Source of the DNA: Mycobacterium sp. 852002-51961_SCH5331710
GTDB taxonomy: Bacteria > Actinomycetota > Actinomycetes > Mycobacteriales > Mycobacteriaceae
DNA length: 64,000 nucleotides
Assembly: GCF_001665535.1 (NCBI RefSeq)
Contig: NZ_LZSQ01000131.1
Coordinates: forward strand, 1 to 64,000
Direction of reading: 5' to 3'
The notes below the pieces were generated by a model. It ran no database searches. It saw nothing but the letters and a program-made list of their open reading frames with translations, and was not told where the DNA came from. Every line of letters begins with the position of its first letter. Positions within the stretch are counted from its first letter, which is position 1. The translations under genes and the position numbers were made by a program. Of this stretch, positions 25,531 through 34,566 are shown in pieces.

Positions 25531-26895
25531 CTAGCCGAGCAACGCGTCGACGAACGCCGCAGGCTCGAAAGGCGCGAGATCGTCGGCACCCTCGCCGAGC
25601 CCGACCAGCTTGACCGGAACGCCCAATTCCTGCTGAACGCGGAAAACGATTCCGCCCTTGGCGGTTCCGTCGAGTTTCGTCAGCACCACACCGGTGATGT
25701 CGACGACCTCGGCGAACACCCTGGCCTGCGGCAGGCCGTTCTGGCCGATGGTGGCGTCGAGCACCAACAGCACCTCGTCGACCTCGGCCCGGCGGCTGAC
25801 GACGCGTTTGACCTTGCCCAGCTCGTCCATCAGCCCGGTCTTGGTGTGCAGGCGCCCGGCGGTGTCGATGACGATGACGTCCGCGCCTTCCTTGATGCCT
25901 TCGTCGACGGCGTCGAACGCCACGGACGCGGGATCGGCGCCTTCTGCACCACGCACCACCTGCGCGCCCACTCTCGACGCCCAGGACTGCAGCTGGTCGG
26001 CCGCGGCGGCGCGGAAGGTGTCGGCCGCCCCGAGCACCACGCGGCGCCCGTCGGCCACCAGGACGCGGGCGAGCTTGCCGACGGTCGTGGTCTTACCGGT
26101 GCCGTTCACCCCGACGACCAGCAGCACCGACGGTTTGTCCTCGTGCGGCAGGGCCTTGATGGAGCGGTCGAGGTCGGGCTGTAGTTCGTCGATGAGGACC
26201 TCGCGCAGCACGGCGCGGGCGTCGGCCTCGGTGCGCACCCGGCTGCTGGCCATCCGGGCCCGCAGCGCCGAGACCACCGACTCGGTCACGACAGGACCGA
26301 GGTCGGCGATCAGCAGGGTGTCCTCGACTTCCTCCCACGACTCGTCGTCGAGGTCTCCGCCGCCGAGCAGTCCGAGCATGCTGCGCCCGAGCGTGTTCTG
26401 CGATTTGGACAGCCGGCCGCGCAGCCGTTCCAGGCGCCCTTCGGTCGGGGCGATCTCGTCGAGGACGGGCGCCGATTCAGCGGGTGCGGGCTCGGCAGGC
26501 TCCTCGACGACGGGAGCCGGTTCGGCGGGGGGCGGCTCGACGGGCGCGGGTTCGGCCGGAGGCGCGGGTCGCTCCTCGACCGGCGGCTCGGGCAACTGCA
26601 CATCGGCGATCGGGCGCTTCGGTGCATCGCGCGGGATCGTGGCGTCATCGCCGACGGCGGGCAGGCCGGTGGTGTCGATGCGTTCGGCGGGCGCGGCGGG
26701 CGCAGACTGCGAGAAGGTGATGCCTGAGGAGGCCGTATAGCCGCCGGACCGGTCGATCGGGGTGGCCGTGTCGGTCTTCGACAGCCGAATGCGCCGGCGT
26801 CGATACCGGACCAGCCCGATGACGAGCGCGGTGACCAACAAAACGGCGATGACCGCGATCGCGATCCACAAACCCATCGAGCCAGCATCTGTCAC
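25531..26895 (-). CDS. ftsY: Signal recognition particle receptor FtsY
   Basis: 454 aa. N-terminal membrane segment (about 8-30, LWIAIAVIAVLLVTALVI), an acidic Pro/Ala/Glu-rich linker (about 75-150) and the NG GTPase domain: GVNGTGKTTTVGKLA, ADTFRAAAADQL, DTAGRLHTK and TKLDGTAKGG. Binds Ffh at the membrane and hands ribosomes to the Sec translocon. The stop lies 16 bp from the amt control region. It follows smc on the same strand by 110 bp. Confidence 0.97.
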   Translation of the reverse strand: MTDAGSMGLWIAIAVIAVLLVTALVIGLVRYRRRRIRLSKTDTATPIDRSGGYTASSGITFSQSAPAAPAERIDTTGLPAVGDDATIPRDAPKRPIADVQLPEPPVEERPAPPAEPAPVEPPPAEPAPVVEEPAEPAPAESAPVLDEIAPTEGRLERLRGRLSKSQNTLGRSMLGLLGGGDLDDESWEEVEDTLLIADLGPVVTESVVSALRARMASSRVRTEADARAVLREVLIDELQPDLDRSIKALPHEDKPSVLLVVGVNGTGKTTTVGKLARVLVADGRRVVLGAADTFRAAAADQLQSWASRVGAQVVRGAEGADPASVAFDAVDEGIKEGADVIVIDTAGRLHTKTGLMDELGKVKRVVSRRAEVDEVLLVLDATIGQNGLPQARVFAEVVDITGVVLTKLDGTAKGGIVFRVQQELGVPVKLVGLGEGADDLAPFEPAAFVDALLG

Positions 26896-27005
26896 GGCGC
26901 CATTGTCTCAAGGAGAGTCGCGCCGACGCCCCCGCGCCCCCTCGGGGCCGCGGTTTGTGCACCGCGTGTTGCGCTCAGCGCGCCGAACGGTGCACAGATC
27001 GCCGA

Positions 27006-30000
27006 TCAGTTGGCGGCGCCGACCAGTTCCTGCCCGCGCATGCGCTGGCTGATCACCGCCGTGATCCCGTCATCGCGCATGGTGACGCCGTACAGCGCGT
27101 CGGCGACCTCCATGGTCGGCTTCTGGTGGGTGATCACGATCAGCTGCGACCGCTCGCGCAACTGCTCGAACAGGCTGATCAACCGGCGCAGGTTCACGTC
27201 GTCGAGCGCGGCCTCGACCTCGTCCATCACGTAGAACGGCGATGGCCTCGCGCGGAAGATCGCCACGAGCATCGCAACCGCGGTCAGCGACTTCTCGCCA
27301 CCGGAGAGCAGCGAGAGCCGCTTGATCTTCTTGCCGGGCGGCCGCGCCTCGACCTCGATGCCGGTGGTCAGCATGTCGTTGGGGTTGGTCAGCAGCAACC
27401 GGCCCTCGCCGCCGGGGAACAGCGTCGAAAACACTTGGGTGAATTCGCGTTCCACGTCGGCATAGGCCTCGGTGAACACCTGCAGGATGCGGGCGTCGAC
27501 GTCCTCGATCACGTCGAGGAGATCCTTGCGCGCGCCCTTGACGTCTTCGAGCTGGGTGGACAGGAAGTTGTACCGCTCCTCGAGCGCGGCGAACTCCTCG
27601 AGCGCGAGCGGATTGACCCGGCCCAACTCGTTGAGCTCGCGTTCGGCCTTCTTGGCGCGCCGTTCCTGGGTCGCCCGGTCGAACGGCATCGGGGCGGGCG
27701 CGGTCACCTGCTCGCCGCGCTCGCGCGCCTGCTCGAACTCGGCCATCTCCAATTCCGTTGGCGGCAGCGGTACGTCGGGCCCGTACTCGGCGATCAGATC
27801 GGCGGTCGCCATGCCGAACTGCTCGAGGACCTGCTCCTCGAGCTGTTCGATCCGCAGCGCGGCCTGGGCCTTGGCAACCTCGTCCTTGTGCAGCGCCTCG
27901 GTGAGGCCGTTGAACTTGCCCGTGAGCTCGTTGACCTCGTCGCGCGCCTTGGCCAGCGCGGCGGCGCGGTGCTGCCGTTCGGCGGCGACCTCGTCGCGGG
28001 CGCGCGACGCCACCGCCACGACCGCGCTCAACCGTTGTGCCACAACGCGACCCGACTCCGCGACCGCGGCGGCCACCGCCGCGGCGTGCTGACGCGCCTC
28101 GCGGGCACGCTTGGCGCGCAGCCTGGCCTCACGTTCGGCCGCGGCGGCCCGGCGCAGCGAATCCGCCCTGCCGCGAACGGCGTTCGCGCGCTCCTCGGCG
28201 GTGCGCACCTCCAGTCGGGCCTCCCCCTCGGCGGCGCGCGCCGCCTCTGCCGCGGCCGTCGTCTCCTGGCGGTTGACGGGCTCGGCCTCGAACGTCGGTT
28301 CCTGCTGCGCGTTGTGCAGTCGCTGCTCGAGCTGTGCGAGTTCCTCGACGGTGCGGGAGCGGTTGGCTTCCAGCTCATTTCGCTGCTGGATCAGCCGTTG
28401 CCACTCGTCGTCGGCGGCACGCGCATCCTGACCGAGCCGGCCCAGCTGCTCGTAGATCGCCGAGATCGCGGCGTCGGATTCGTTGAGCGCCGCAAGCGCC
28501 TGCTCCGCGGCGTCCTGACGGCTCGCTTGTTCGGCCAGCGCTCCGGACAGCGCCGCCGACAGCTCCCCGACCTGCCTCTCGGCCTCGGCGAGCTCGGCGC
28601 GGGCCTTCTCGACCTCGGACGCGATCTCCAGCGTGCTGGGTTTGCGATCGGACCCGCCGCTGACCCAACCCGCGCCCACGAGGTCACCGTCGGTGGTTAC
28701 CGCCCGCAACGACGGACGGGACGCGACCAGATCGAGCGCGGCGGCCAAATCCGACACCACCACGACGTCGGACAGCATCGCCCGCACCGCACCTTGCAGC
28801 CGCGGCGGCGCTTCGACCATGTCCACCGCACGCACCGCGCCCTCGGGCAACGACTGCGTCTGTGCCGCTTCGTGATTCGGCCAGTCGCTGAGCACGATCG
28901 CGGCTCGGCCGCCGTCGGACTCCTTGAGCGCGGCGACCGCATCGCGTGCGGCGCCGGGGCTTTCGGCGGCCACCGCATCGGCCGCGGCGCCGAGCACGGC
29001 CGCGACGGCCACCTCGTAGCCGTTGCGCACCTTCAGCAGGTTGGCGATCGACCCGAGAAGCCCTGCCCCGCCGCGGTTTTTCTGCAGCCAGGCCGCGCCG
29101 TCTTTGCGGTCCAGACCGACCGACAGCGCCTCGATACGCGCGCGCAGCGAGGCGACCTGACGTTCGGCGCCGCGCTCGGCGGCCTGCAGTTCGGCGACGC
29201 GCTCGTCGGCGAGGCGCAGCGCCGCGACGGTGCGGTCGTGGTGTTCGTCGAGACCGACCTCGCCGGCGTCGAGTTCGCCGACCCGGCTCTGAACGGTCTC
29301 GAACTCGGCCTGCGTCTGCTGCGCCCGCGTGGCGGCCTCGTCGATGGTGCCGGTGAGCCGGGCGACGGTCTCGTCGATCGACTCCACTCGGGTGCGCATG
29401 GTGTCGACCTGGCCGGCCAACCGGGCCAGGCCTTCACGGCGGTCGGCCTCGGCGCGCGCGGCCGCCATGTGCGCGCGTTCGGCCTCGGCGGCGATGCGCT
29501 CGCGGTCGGCGAGTTCCGCGCGGGCCGCCTCGAGCTTGCCGCGTGACTCGGTCAGCTCTGCGAGCAGCTGGCGCTCCCGCTCGGCGACCTCGTCGGCCTG
29601 GGCTTCCAGCGCGTCGGGATCCGGTCCCGTCGACGCCTCCGGCTCGGTGTCGAGATGCTGGGCGCGCTCGCTGGCGATGCGCACCGTCGCGCTGACGCGT
29701 TCGGCGAGCGCCGACAGCGCGAACCACGTCTGCTGGGCGGCGTCAGCGCGTTCGCTCAGGCCCCCGACGGCCGCCTCGTGAGCGGCGAGTTCGGCCGTCT
29801 TGGCCTCCAGCCGGGCGGCGATCTCGTCGTGCTCACGTCGCAGCGTCGTCTCGGCCTGATTGGTGTTCTCGAACTCGGCGCGGCGGGTGACGAGATCGTC
29901 GGCGGCCAGGCGCAGCCGGGCGTCGCGCAGATCGGCCTGAATGGTCTGCGCGCGACGGGCCATCTCGGCCTGGCGCCCGAGCGGTTTGAGCTGACGGCGC

Positions 30001-30593
30001 AGTTCGGTGGTCAGGTCGGTCAACCGGTTGAGGTTGGCGGACATCGCGTCGAGCTTGCGGACCGCCTTCTCCTTGCGCTTGCGGTGTTTGAGGACGCCGG
30101 CGGCCTCCTCGATGAACGCGCGCCTGTCCTCGGGCCGCGATTCGAGGATCTCGGAGAGCTTGCCCTGGCCGACGATGACGTGCATCTCGCGGCCGATACC
30201 GGAATCGGACAGCAGTTCCTGGACGTCCATCAACCGGCAACTGCTGCCGTTGATCTCGTACTCGCTGCCACCGTCGCGGAACATCCGCCGGGTGATCGAC
30301 ACCTCGGAGTATTCGATCGGCAGCGAGTTGTCGGAGTTGTCGATCGTCACCGTGACCTCGGCGCGGCCCAGCGGCGGCCGCGACGATGTGCCCGCGAAGA
30401 TGACGTCTTCCATCTTGCCGCCGCGCAACGTCTTGGCGCCCTGCTCCCCCATCACCCAGGTGAGCGCGTCGACCACGTTCGACTTGCCCGAGCCGTTGGG
30501 TCCGACCACGCAGGTGATGCCTGGCTCGAAGCGCAGAGTCGTCGGCGAAGCAAACGACTTGAAGCCCTTCAGGGTCAGACTCTTGAGGTGCAC
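27006..30593 (-). CDS. smc: Chromosome segregation protein SMC
   Basis: 1195 aa. Walker A GPNGSGKSN is at the N-terminus, long coiled coils (about 170-500 and 670-1000) flank a hinge (about 510-650), and the C-terminal head has the signature LLSGGEKSLTA and Walker B YVMDEVEAALDD. ATP-dependent loop extrusion with ScpAB compacts and separates the chromosome. The GTG at 30593 gives VHLKSLTLKGFKSFASPTT, matching the family N-terminus. The opposite strand is open over long stretches because of high GC, but those frames are shadows. Confidence 0.97.
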   Translation of the reverse strand: MHLKSLTLKGFKSFASPTTLRFEPGITCVVGPNGSGKSNVVDALTWVMGEQGAKTLRGGKMEDVIFAGTSSRPPLGRAEVTVTIDNSDNSLPIEYSEVSITRRMFRDGGSEYEINGSSCRLMDVQELLSDSGIGREMHVIVGQGKLSEILESRPEDRRAFIEEAAGVLKHRKRKEKAVRKLDAMSANLNRLTDLTTELRRQLKPLGRQAEMARRAQTIQADLRDARLRLAADDLVTRRAEFENTNQAETTLRREHDEIAARLEAKTAELAAHEAAVGGLSERADAAQQTWFALSALAERVSATVRIASERAQHLDTEPEASTGPDPDALEAQADEVAERERQLLAELTESRGKLEAARAELADRERIAAEAERAHMAAARAEADRREGLARLAGQVDTMRTRVESIDETVARLTGTIDEAATRAQQTQAEFETVQSRVGELDAGEVGLDEHHDRTVAALRLADERVAELQAAERGAERQVASLRARIEALSVGLDRKDGAAWLQKNRGGAGLLGSIANLLKVRNGYEVAVAAVLGAAADAVAAESPGAARDAVAALKESDGGRAAIVLSDWPNHEAAQTQSLPEGAVRAVDMVEAPPRLQGAVRAMLSDVVVVSDLAAALDLVASRPSLRAVTTDGDLVGAGWVSGGSDRKPSTLEIASEVEKARAELAEAERQVGELSAALSGALAEQASRQDAAEQALAALNESDAAISAIYEQLGRLGQDARAADDEWQRLIQQRNELEANRSRTVEELAQLEQRLHNAQQEPTFEAEPVNRQETTAAAEAARAAEGEARLEVRTAEERANAVRGRADSLRRAAAAEREARLRAKRAREARQHAAAVAAAVAESGRVVAQRLSAVVAVASRARDEVAAERQHRAAALAKARDEVNELTGKFNGLTEALHKDEVAKAQAALRIEQLEEQVLEQFGMATADLIAEYGPDVPLPPTELEMAEFEQARERGEQVTAPAPMPFDRATQERRAKKAERELNELGRVNPLALEEFAALEERYNFLSTQLEDVKGARKDLLDVIEDVDARILQVFTEAYADVEREFTQVFSTLFPGGEGRLLLTNPNDMLTTGIEVEARPPGKKIKRLSLLSGGEKSLTAVAMLVAIFRARPSPFYVMDEVEAALDDVNLRRLISLFEQLRERSQLIVITHQKPTMEVADALYGVTMRDDGITAVISQRMRGQELVGAAN

Positions 30594-30619
30594 GACGTGC
30601 CACACTACCGCCGCGACGG

Positions 30620-30904
30620 CTATCGCTCGGTGAACCCTTGTAGCGAGTCGCGAGGTTCTGTGAAGTCGGCGACGACGTTGTCGACCCGACCCGGCGTTTC
30701 ACCGCTTTGCAGCAGGTCAAGTAGCCGCCGGCAGGACTCGCGGGGGCCCTGGGCGACCACCTGAACCCGGCCGTCGGGCTTGTTCGCTGCGAATCCGGTC
30801 AGCCCCAGTTCGAGTGCGCGGGCGCGGGTCCACCACCGGAATCCGACGCCCTGCACGTGCCCGTGCACCCACGCGGTCAGTCGTACCTCAGCTAACTCCT
30901 GCAT
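30620..30904 (-). CDS. acyP: Acylphosphatase
   Basis: 94 aa. Hydrolyses acyl phosphates such as carbamoyl phosphate or 1,3-bisphosphoglycerate. The motif VHGHVQGVGFRWWTR holds the phosphate-binding loop and catalytic Arg, and FAANKPDGRVQVVAQG has the catalytic Asn. ATG 30904 is preferred because GAGG is 6 nt upstream; another ATG is one codon earlier. It overlaps the end of the OsmC-like gene by 17 bp and lies 26 bp before smc, as in other mycobacteria. Confidence 0.94.
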   Translation of the reverse strand: MQELAEVRLTAWVHGHVQGVGFRWWTRARALELGLTGFAANKPDGRVQVVAQGPRESCRRLLDLLQSGETPGRVDNVVADFTEPRDSLQGFTER

Positions 30905-31304
30905 CATGTACCTCAAACGTCACTTTGGTCCCGGATTTGAGGGTGCGGCCGACCGTGCAGACCTGGTCGATCGCACGCTCGACCACCGTGAGTACCCGCG
31001 CGATCTCCTGTTCCGACAGGCCGGACAGGTCGAGTTCCATGTGTTCCTCGAGCAGCGGGTAACGCTCCTGCTCGCGGTCGGCCGGCCCGGAGACGCGGAT
31101 CGTCGTGCGGTAGTCGTCGCCTAGCCGTCGCCGCAGCGGCGCGTCGCTGGCCATCCCGCTGCACGCCGCGAGTGCGATCTTCAGCAGCTCGCCTGGGGTG
31201 AAGACGCCCTCCACGTCTTCGCTGCCGACGAGCACCTCCGCACCGCGCGAGCTGCGGCCGACGTAGCGGCGCTCCCCCGTGCGCTCAACCCAGAGTTCGG
31301 TCAT
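30888..31304 (-). CDS. OsmC family protein
   Basis: 138 aa. The OsmC/Ohr fold family reduces organic peroxides with two Cys. Here the pair is in ALAACSGMAS (about residue 48) and DQVCTVGRTL (about 115), which supports a thiol peroxidase. The charged Arg expected near the active site may be in the N-terminal strands. Position matches Rv2923c. The 3' end overlaps acyP, suggesting coupling. Confidence 0.9.
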   Translation of the reverse strand: MTELWVERTGERRYVGRSSRGAEVLVGSEDVEGVFTPGELLKIALAACSGMASDAPLRRRLGDDYRTTIRVSGPADREQERYPLLEEHMELDLSGLSEQEIARVLTVVERAIDQVCTVGRTLKSGTKVTFEVHDAGVS

Positions 31305-31361
31305 GGCCCCATCTTCGCCCAGACCGACGTATTGGCGGAAAAGTGCGCGTGCAATCGACCA

Positions 31362-32234
31362 TTACGTCGGTCTCGGCGCGGTTCGTCGTACCCTCGGCCG
31401 CGGTTGGCATTTCGGGCAGTAGAACGACGAGCGGTTCATGAACTTCTCCCGCCGCATGATCGCCCCGCAGCGCCGGCACGGCTCGCCTTCGCGGCCGTAG
31501 GCGTCCAGCGACCGGTCGAAGTAGCCCGACTCGCCGTTGACGTTGACATACAACGAGTCGAACGATGTCCCACCCTGATCGAGCGCCTCCCGCATCACCT
31601 CGGCGGCCGCGTCGAGCAGTTCGGCGAGCTTCACCCGCGTCAGCGACGATGCCGGCCGGGCGCCGTTGACCTTGGCCCGCCACAGCGCCTCATCGGCGTA
31701 GATGTTGCCGATGCCCGATACGACGGTCTGATCGAGGAGCTGGCGCTTGATCTCAGAGTGCTTGCCGCGCAACACCTTCACGACACCGTCGCGGTCGAAG
31801 CGCGGGTCGAGCGGATCACGCGCGAGGTGTGCGACGGGCACCGGGACATCGGTTCCCTCGACGGTGACCATGTCCGTGAGCATCCACCCGCCGAACGTGC
31901 GTTGGTCGACGAAGCTCAACGCCGTGCCATCGTCGAGCAGCGCGGCGATGCGCAGGTGGTTCTCCCGCGGCAGCGGCCCGAGCAGCATCTGTCCGCTCAT
32001 CCCCAGATGCACCACGAGCGCCGAGCCGTCGTCCAGCGTCAGCCACAGGTACTTACCCCGCCGCCCGGTACCGGTGATCGTGCTGTCGAGCAGCCGTGCG
32101 GTCAGATCCGCCGGCCCCGCGTCGTGCCTGCGCACCGCGCGCGGATGATGTACGCGCACAGCGGTGATGGTCTTGTCGACGACGTGCGCGTGCAACCCGC
32201 GCCGGACGACCTCGACCTCGGGAAGCTCAGGCAT
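31362..32234 (-). CDS. mutM: Formamidopyrimidine-DNA glycosylase
   Basis: 290 aa. Removes oxidised purines such as 8-oxoguanine and nicks the DNA by beta,delta-elimination. The N-terminus MPELPEVEVVRRGL provides the catalytic Pro2 and Glu3. H2TH-region helices and a C-terminal zinc finger with CRRCGAIM and FYCPKC are intact. ATG 32234 overlaps the rnc stop by 8 bp. Part of the DUF177-rnc-mutM unit. Confidence 0.97.
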   Translation of the reverse strand: MPELPEVEVVRRGLHAHVVDKTITAVRVHHPRAVRRHDAGPADLTARLLDSTITGTGRRGKYLWLTLDDGSALVVHLGMSGQMLLGPLPRENHLRIAALLDDGTALSFVDQRTFGGWMLTDMVTVEGTDVPVPVAHLARDPLDPRFDRDGVVKVLRGKHSEIKRQLLDQTVVSGIGNIYADEALWRAKVNGARPASSLTRVKLAELLDAAAEVMREALDQGGTSFDSLYVNVNGESGYFDRSLDAYGREGEPCRRCGAIMRREKFMNRSSFYCPKCQPRPRVRRTAPRPT

Positions 32235-32928
32235 CTACCTCGGTGGCGGACAACGCATTCCACGCCGCCGCGGCCGCCTTGAGTTCGGCCTCCTTCTTGG
32301 TGCGTCCGACCCCGGTGCCGTACTCGGTGTCGGTGACGACGACCGTTGCGGTGAACTCCTTGTCGTGGTCGGGCCCCGTCGACGTGACGACGTACGCCGG
32401 CGCACCCAAGCCCCGTGATGCGGTCAGCTCCTGCAGGCTGCTCTTCCAGTCCAGCCCGGCCCCCAGCGTCGGCGCCGTGTCCAAGAGCTGGCGGAACAAG
32501 CGCAGGATCACCTCGCGGACGACCGCGTTGCCGTGTTCCAAATAGATTGCCCCCAAGAGGGATTCGACCCCGTCGGCGAGGATGCTGGCCTTGTCGGCGC
32601 CACCGGAGTTCAACTCGCCCTTACCGAGCAACAGGTAGGCACCGAGCCCGACGTCGGTCAAGTGGCGACCGACGTCGGCGAGCGCCTGGGTGTTGACGAT
32701 GCTGGCGCGCAGCTTGGCCAGATCGCCCTCGGACCGCTCCGGATGACGGTGGTAGAGCTCCTCGGTGATGGTCAACCCGAGCACGGCGTCGCCGAGAAAC
32801 TCCAGTCGCTCGTTGGTCGGCAGGCCGCCGTTCTCGTAGGAGTAGCTGCGATGGGTGAGCGCCATGGTGAGCAGTTCGTCGGGCAGGTCGACGCCCAGCG
32901 CCGCCAGCAGCGCGGCGCGGTCAGTCAC
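32227..32928 (-). CDS. rnc: Ribonuclease III
   Basis: 233 aa. Cleaves double-stranded RNA, notably rRNA precursors. The signature NERLEFLGDAVLGLTITEEL (about 39-58) and DGVESLLGAIYLEHG (second metal site) form the catalytic domain. A double-stranded RNA-binding domain (about 160-228) ends in KKEAELKAAAAAWNAL. The GTG at 32928 overlaps the DUF177 stop by 8 bp. Confidence 0.96.
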   Translation of the reverse strand: MTDRAALLAALGVDLPDELLTMALTHRSYSYENGGLPTNERLEFLGDAVLGLTITEELYHRHPERSEGDLAKLRASIVNTQALADVGRHLTDVGLGAYLLLGKGELNSGGADKASILADGVESLLGAIYLEHGNAVVREVILRLFRQLLDTAPTLGAGLDWKSSLQELTASRGLGAPAYVVTSTGPDHDKEFTATVVVTDTEYGTGVGRTKKEAELKAAAAAWNALSATEVDA

Positions 32929-33523
32929 GCGTGTCCTCAGTGGGATCGTCGGCTCCGCCGACTGTGTCGAACATGCCCGCCAGCTTGGCCCAGCGCGGAT
33001 CGAGCTGCTCGTGGTGGTGGCCGGGTTCGGCGGTGGCCAGCGCCACGCCGCAGTCGGGACACAGGCCGGCGCAGTCCGGACCGCACAGCGGGGCGAACGG
33101 CAGCGCCAACCCCACGGCGTCGATGATCGGCTGCTCGAGGTCGACGGTGTCGTCCACCACGCGCCCGACCTCGTCGGCCTCGGTGGTCTCGTCGGTGGCG
33201 CTGTCGGGATAGGCGAACAGCTCGGTGAGGTCGATCTCGACGTCGCCGGTGACCGGGGTCAGGCAGCGGGCGCAGTCACCCGACGTCGGCGCCGACACCG
33301 TCCCGCTGACGAGCACGCCCTCCGACACCGACTCGACCCGCAGGTCGAGCGCGAGCGGCGCGCCCTCGTCGATGCCGACCAGGTCGAGGCCGATCCGCGT
33401 CGGGCTGGGCACCGTCTCGGAGACGGCCATCATCGAGCCGGGCCGTCTCCCCAGCCGGGAAATGTTGATCACAAGCGGCGATTGTGACGCGCGATGCGTC
33501 GCCGCTTTGGCATGCGTCGCCAT
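32921..33523 (-). CDS. DUF177 (YceD-type) metal-binding protein
   Basis: About 200 aa. A beta-rich domain contains CARCLTPVTGDVEIDL and a second Cys cluster, CGPDCAGLCPDCG, typical of DUF177 proteins that precede rnc or rpmF. The Cys may bind zinc. Family work suggests a role in ribosome or rRNA metabolism; this is not shown here. ATG 33523 has TAAAAT 8 nt upstream and no Shine-Dalgarno, so it may be leaderless; an in-frame GTG lies two codons earlier. Matches Rv2926c. Confidence 0.9.
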   Translation of the reverse strand: MATHAKAATHRASQSPLVINISRLGRRPGSMMAVSETVPSPTRIGLDLVGIDEGAPLALDLRVESVSEGVLVSGTVSAPTSGDCARCLTPVTGDVEIDLTELFAYPDSATDETTEADEVGRVVDDTVDLEQPIIDAVGLALPFAPLCGPDCAGLCPDCGVALATAEPGHHHEQLDPRWAKLAGMFDTVGGADDPTEDTRD

Positions 33524-33565
33524 AATCACCCATTTTACGGCGAGGTTTTTCGGCGACCTCCGGAG

Positions 33566-34303
33566 CTAGCGCGCCGCGTAGTCGTGCGTGCCGGCGGCGG
33601 TCCGAAGCTGGTGGCGACCGCGTCCGACCGAGCGCAGCGTGCCGTTGAGGAAGTCCTCGAATTCGGCGAGCTTGCTGTCGACGTAGATGTCGCATTCGCC
33701 GCGCAACCGGTCGGCCTCGGCGTGCGCCGAGTCGATCAACCGGGTCGCCTCGGCGGTCGCGGTCTGCACGATCTCGGTCTGCGACACCAGGCGCTGCTGC
33801 TCCTTGATGCCTTCCTGCACGGCCTTCTCGTAGGCGAGGTTGCCGCTCTCGATGAGCCGGTCGGCCTCGGTTTTGGCCCGTCCGGTGCTGGCCTCGTACT
33901 CGCGCTTGGCGGTGGCGGCGACGCGATTGGCCTCCTCGCGGGCCTCGCCGACCATCCGCTCGCTGTGCTGGCGGGCCTCGGACACCATCCGATCGGCCTG
34001 GGCCTTCGCATCGGCGAGCAGCCGATCGGCCTCGGCGCGGGCGTGGTTGAGGACGGAGTCGGCCTCGGCCGTGGCCGTCGACACCATCTGGTCGGAGTGC
34101 TCCTTGGCCTCGCGCAACATCCCGTCGCGCGCGTCGAGCACATCCTGGGCGTCGTCGAGCTCGCCGGGGATGGCGTCCTTGATGTCGTCGATCAACTCGA
34201 GGACATCGCCGCGGGGCACGACGCAGCCTGCCGTCATCGGCACGCCGCGGGCTTCTTCCACGATTGCGCTCAGTTCATCGAGCGCCTCAAAAACTCGGTA
34301 CAC
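33566..34303 (-). CDS. sepIVA: DivIVA-like septation protein SepIVA
   Basis: 245 aa. The N-terminus VYRVFEALDELSAIVEEARG is the lipid-binding DivIVA-like head, and MTAGCVVPRGDVLELIDDIKD follows. A long coiled coil (about 50-215) with many Ala/Glu/Arg heptads fills the rest. SepIVA (Rv2927c) is an essential factor for septation and intracellular membrane domain organisation in mycobacteria. GTG 34303 has GGAGGG about 7 nt upstream. In M. tuberculosis the PDIM/PGL locus begins beyond this gene; here a 263-bp gap and a hemerythrin-like gene follow. Confidence 0.95.
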   Translation of the reverse strand: MYRVFEALDELSAIVEEARGVPMTAGCVVPRGDVLELIDDIKDAIPGELDDAQDVLDARDGMLREAKEHSDQMVSTATAEADSVLNHARAEADRLLADAKAQADRMVSEARQHSERMVGEAREEANRVAATAKREYEASTGRAKTEADRLIESGNLAYEKAVQEGIKEQQRLVSQTEIVQTATAEATRLIDSAHAEADRLRGECDIYVDSKLAEFEDFLNGTLRSVGRGRHQLRTAAGTHDYAAR

Positions 34304-34500
34304 GGCAACACCCTCCAGGCGAAGTTGACAGTTACTAGTGTGCCTGGTGTTACCCCTGTGACTCAGTTTCCCGCCCGGTGTGTCGCCCCGGACGTCCGAA
34401 ATTCACGGATTGCTGAGTCTCTCCCCTTCCCAGGCCGCAACTGCTGACTGAATTGCTGTCCGCATTATGTCAACCCGGTGATGCGCTGCCGACGTCGACG

Positions 34501-34548
34501 CCGAACGTGAGCTTGTGTCCGACACTTCGGACACAAGCTCACGTTCGG
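34501..34548. terminator. Perfect 22-bp palindromic hairpin between sepIVA and the hemerythrin-like gene
   Basis: Arms 34501-34522 and 34527-34548 are perfect inverted copies separated by CACT. The stem core is CGTGAGCTTGTGTCCGA on the left arm. It sits 18 bp beyond the stop of the minus-strand hemerythrin-like gene, so it would form a very stable RNA hairpin after that gene. There is no T-run on either strand, so it could also be a repeat element or protein-binding site. Confidence 0.7.
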
Positions 34549-34566
34549 CTGCAGAAGGGGTTGCGG

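Noticed and set aside
26956..26996. 9-bp inverted repeat (TGTGCACCG ... CGGTGCACA) between ftsY and smc
   Set aside because: Short, with a long spacer and no T-run; not strong enough to call a terminator.
26955..29546. Long (863 codon) open frame on the plus strand over smc
   Set aside because: It is antisense to the well-conserved smc gene and is Arg/Gly/Leu-rich, a GC-driven shadow.
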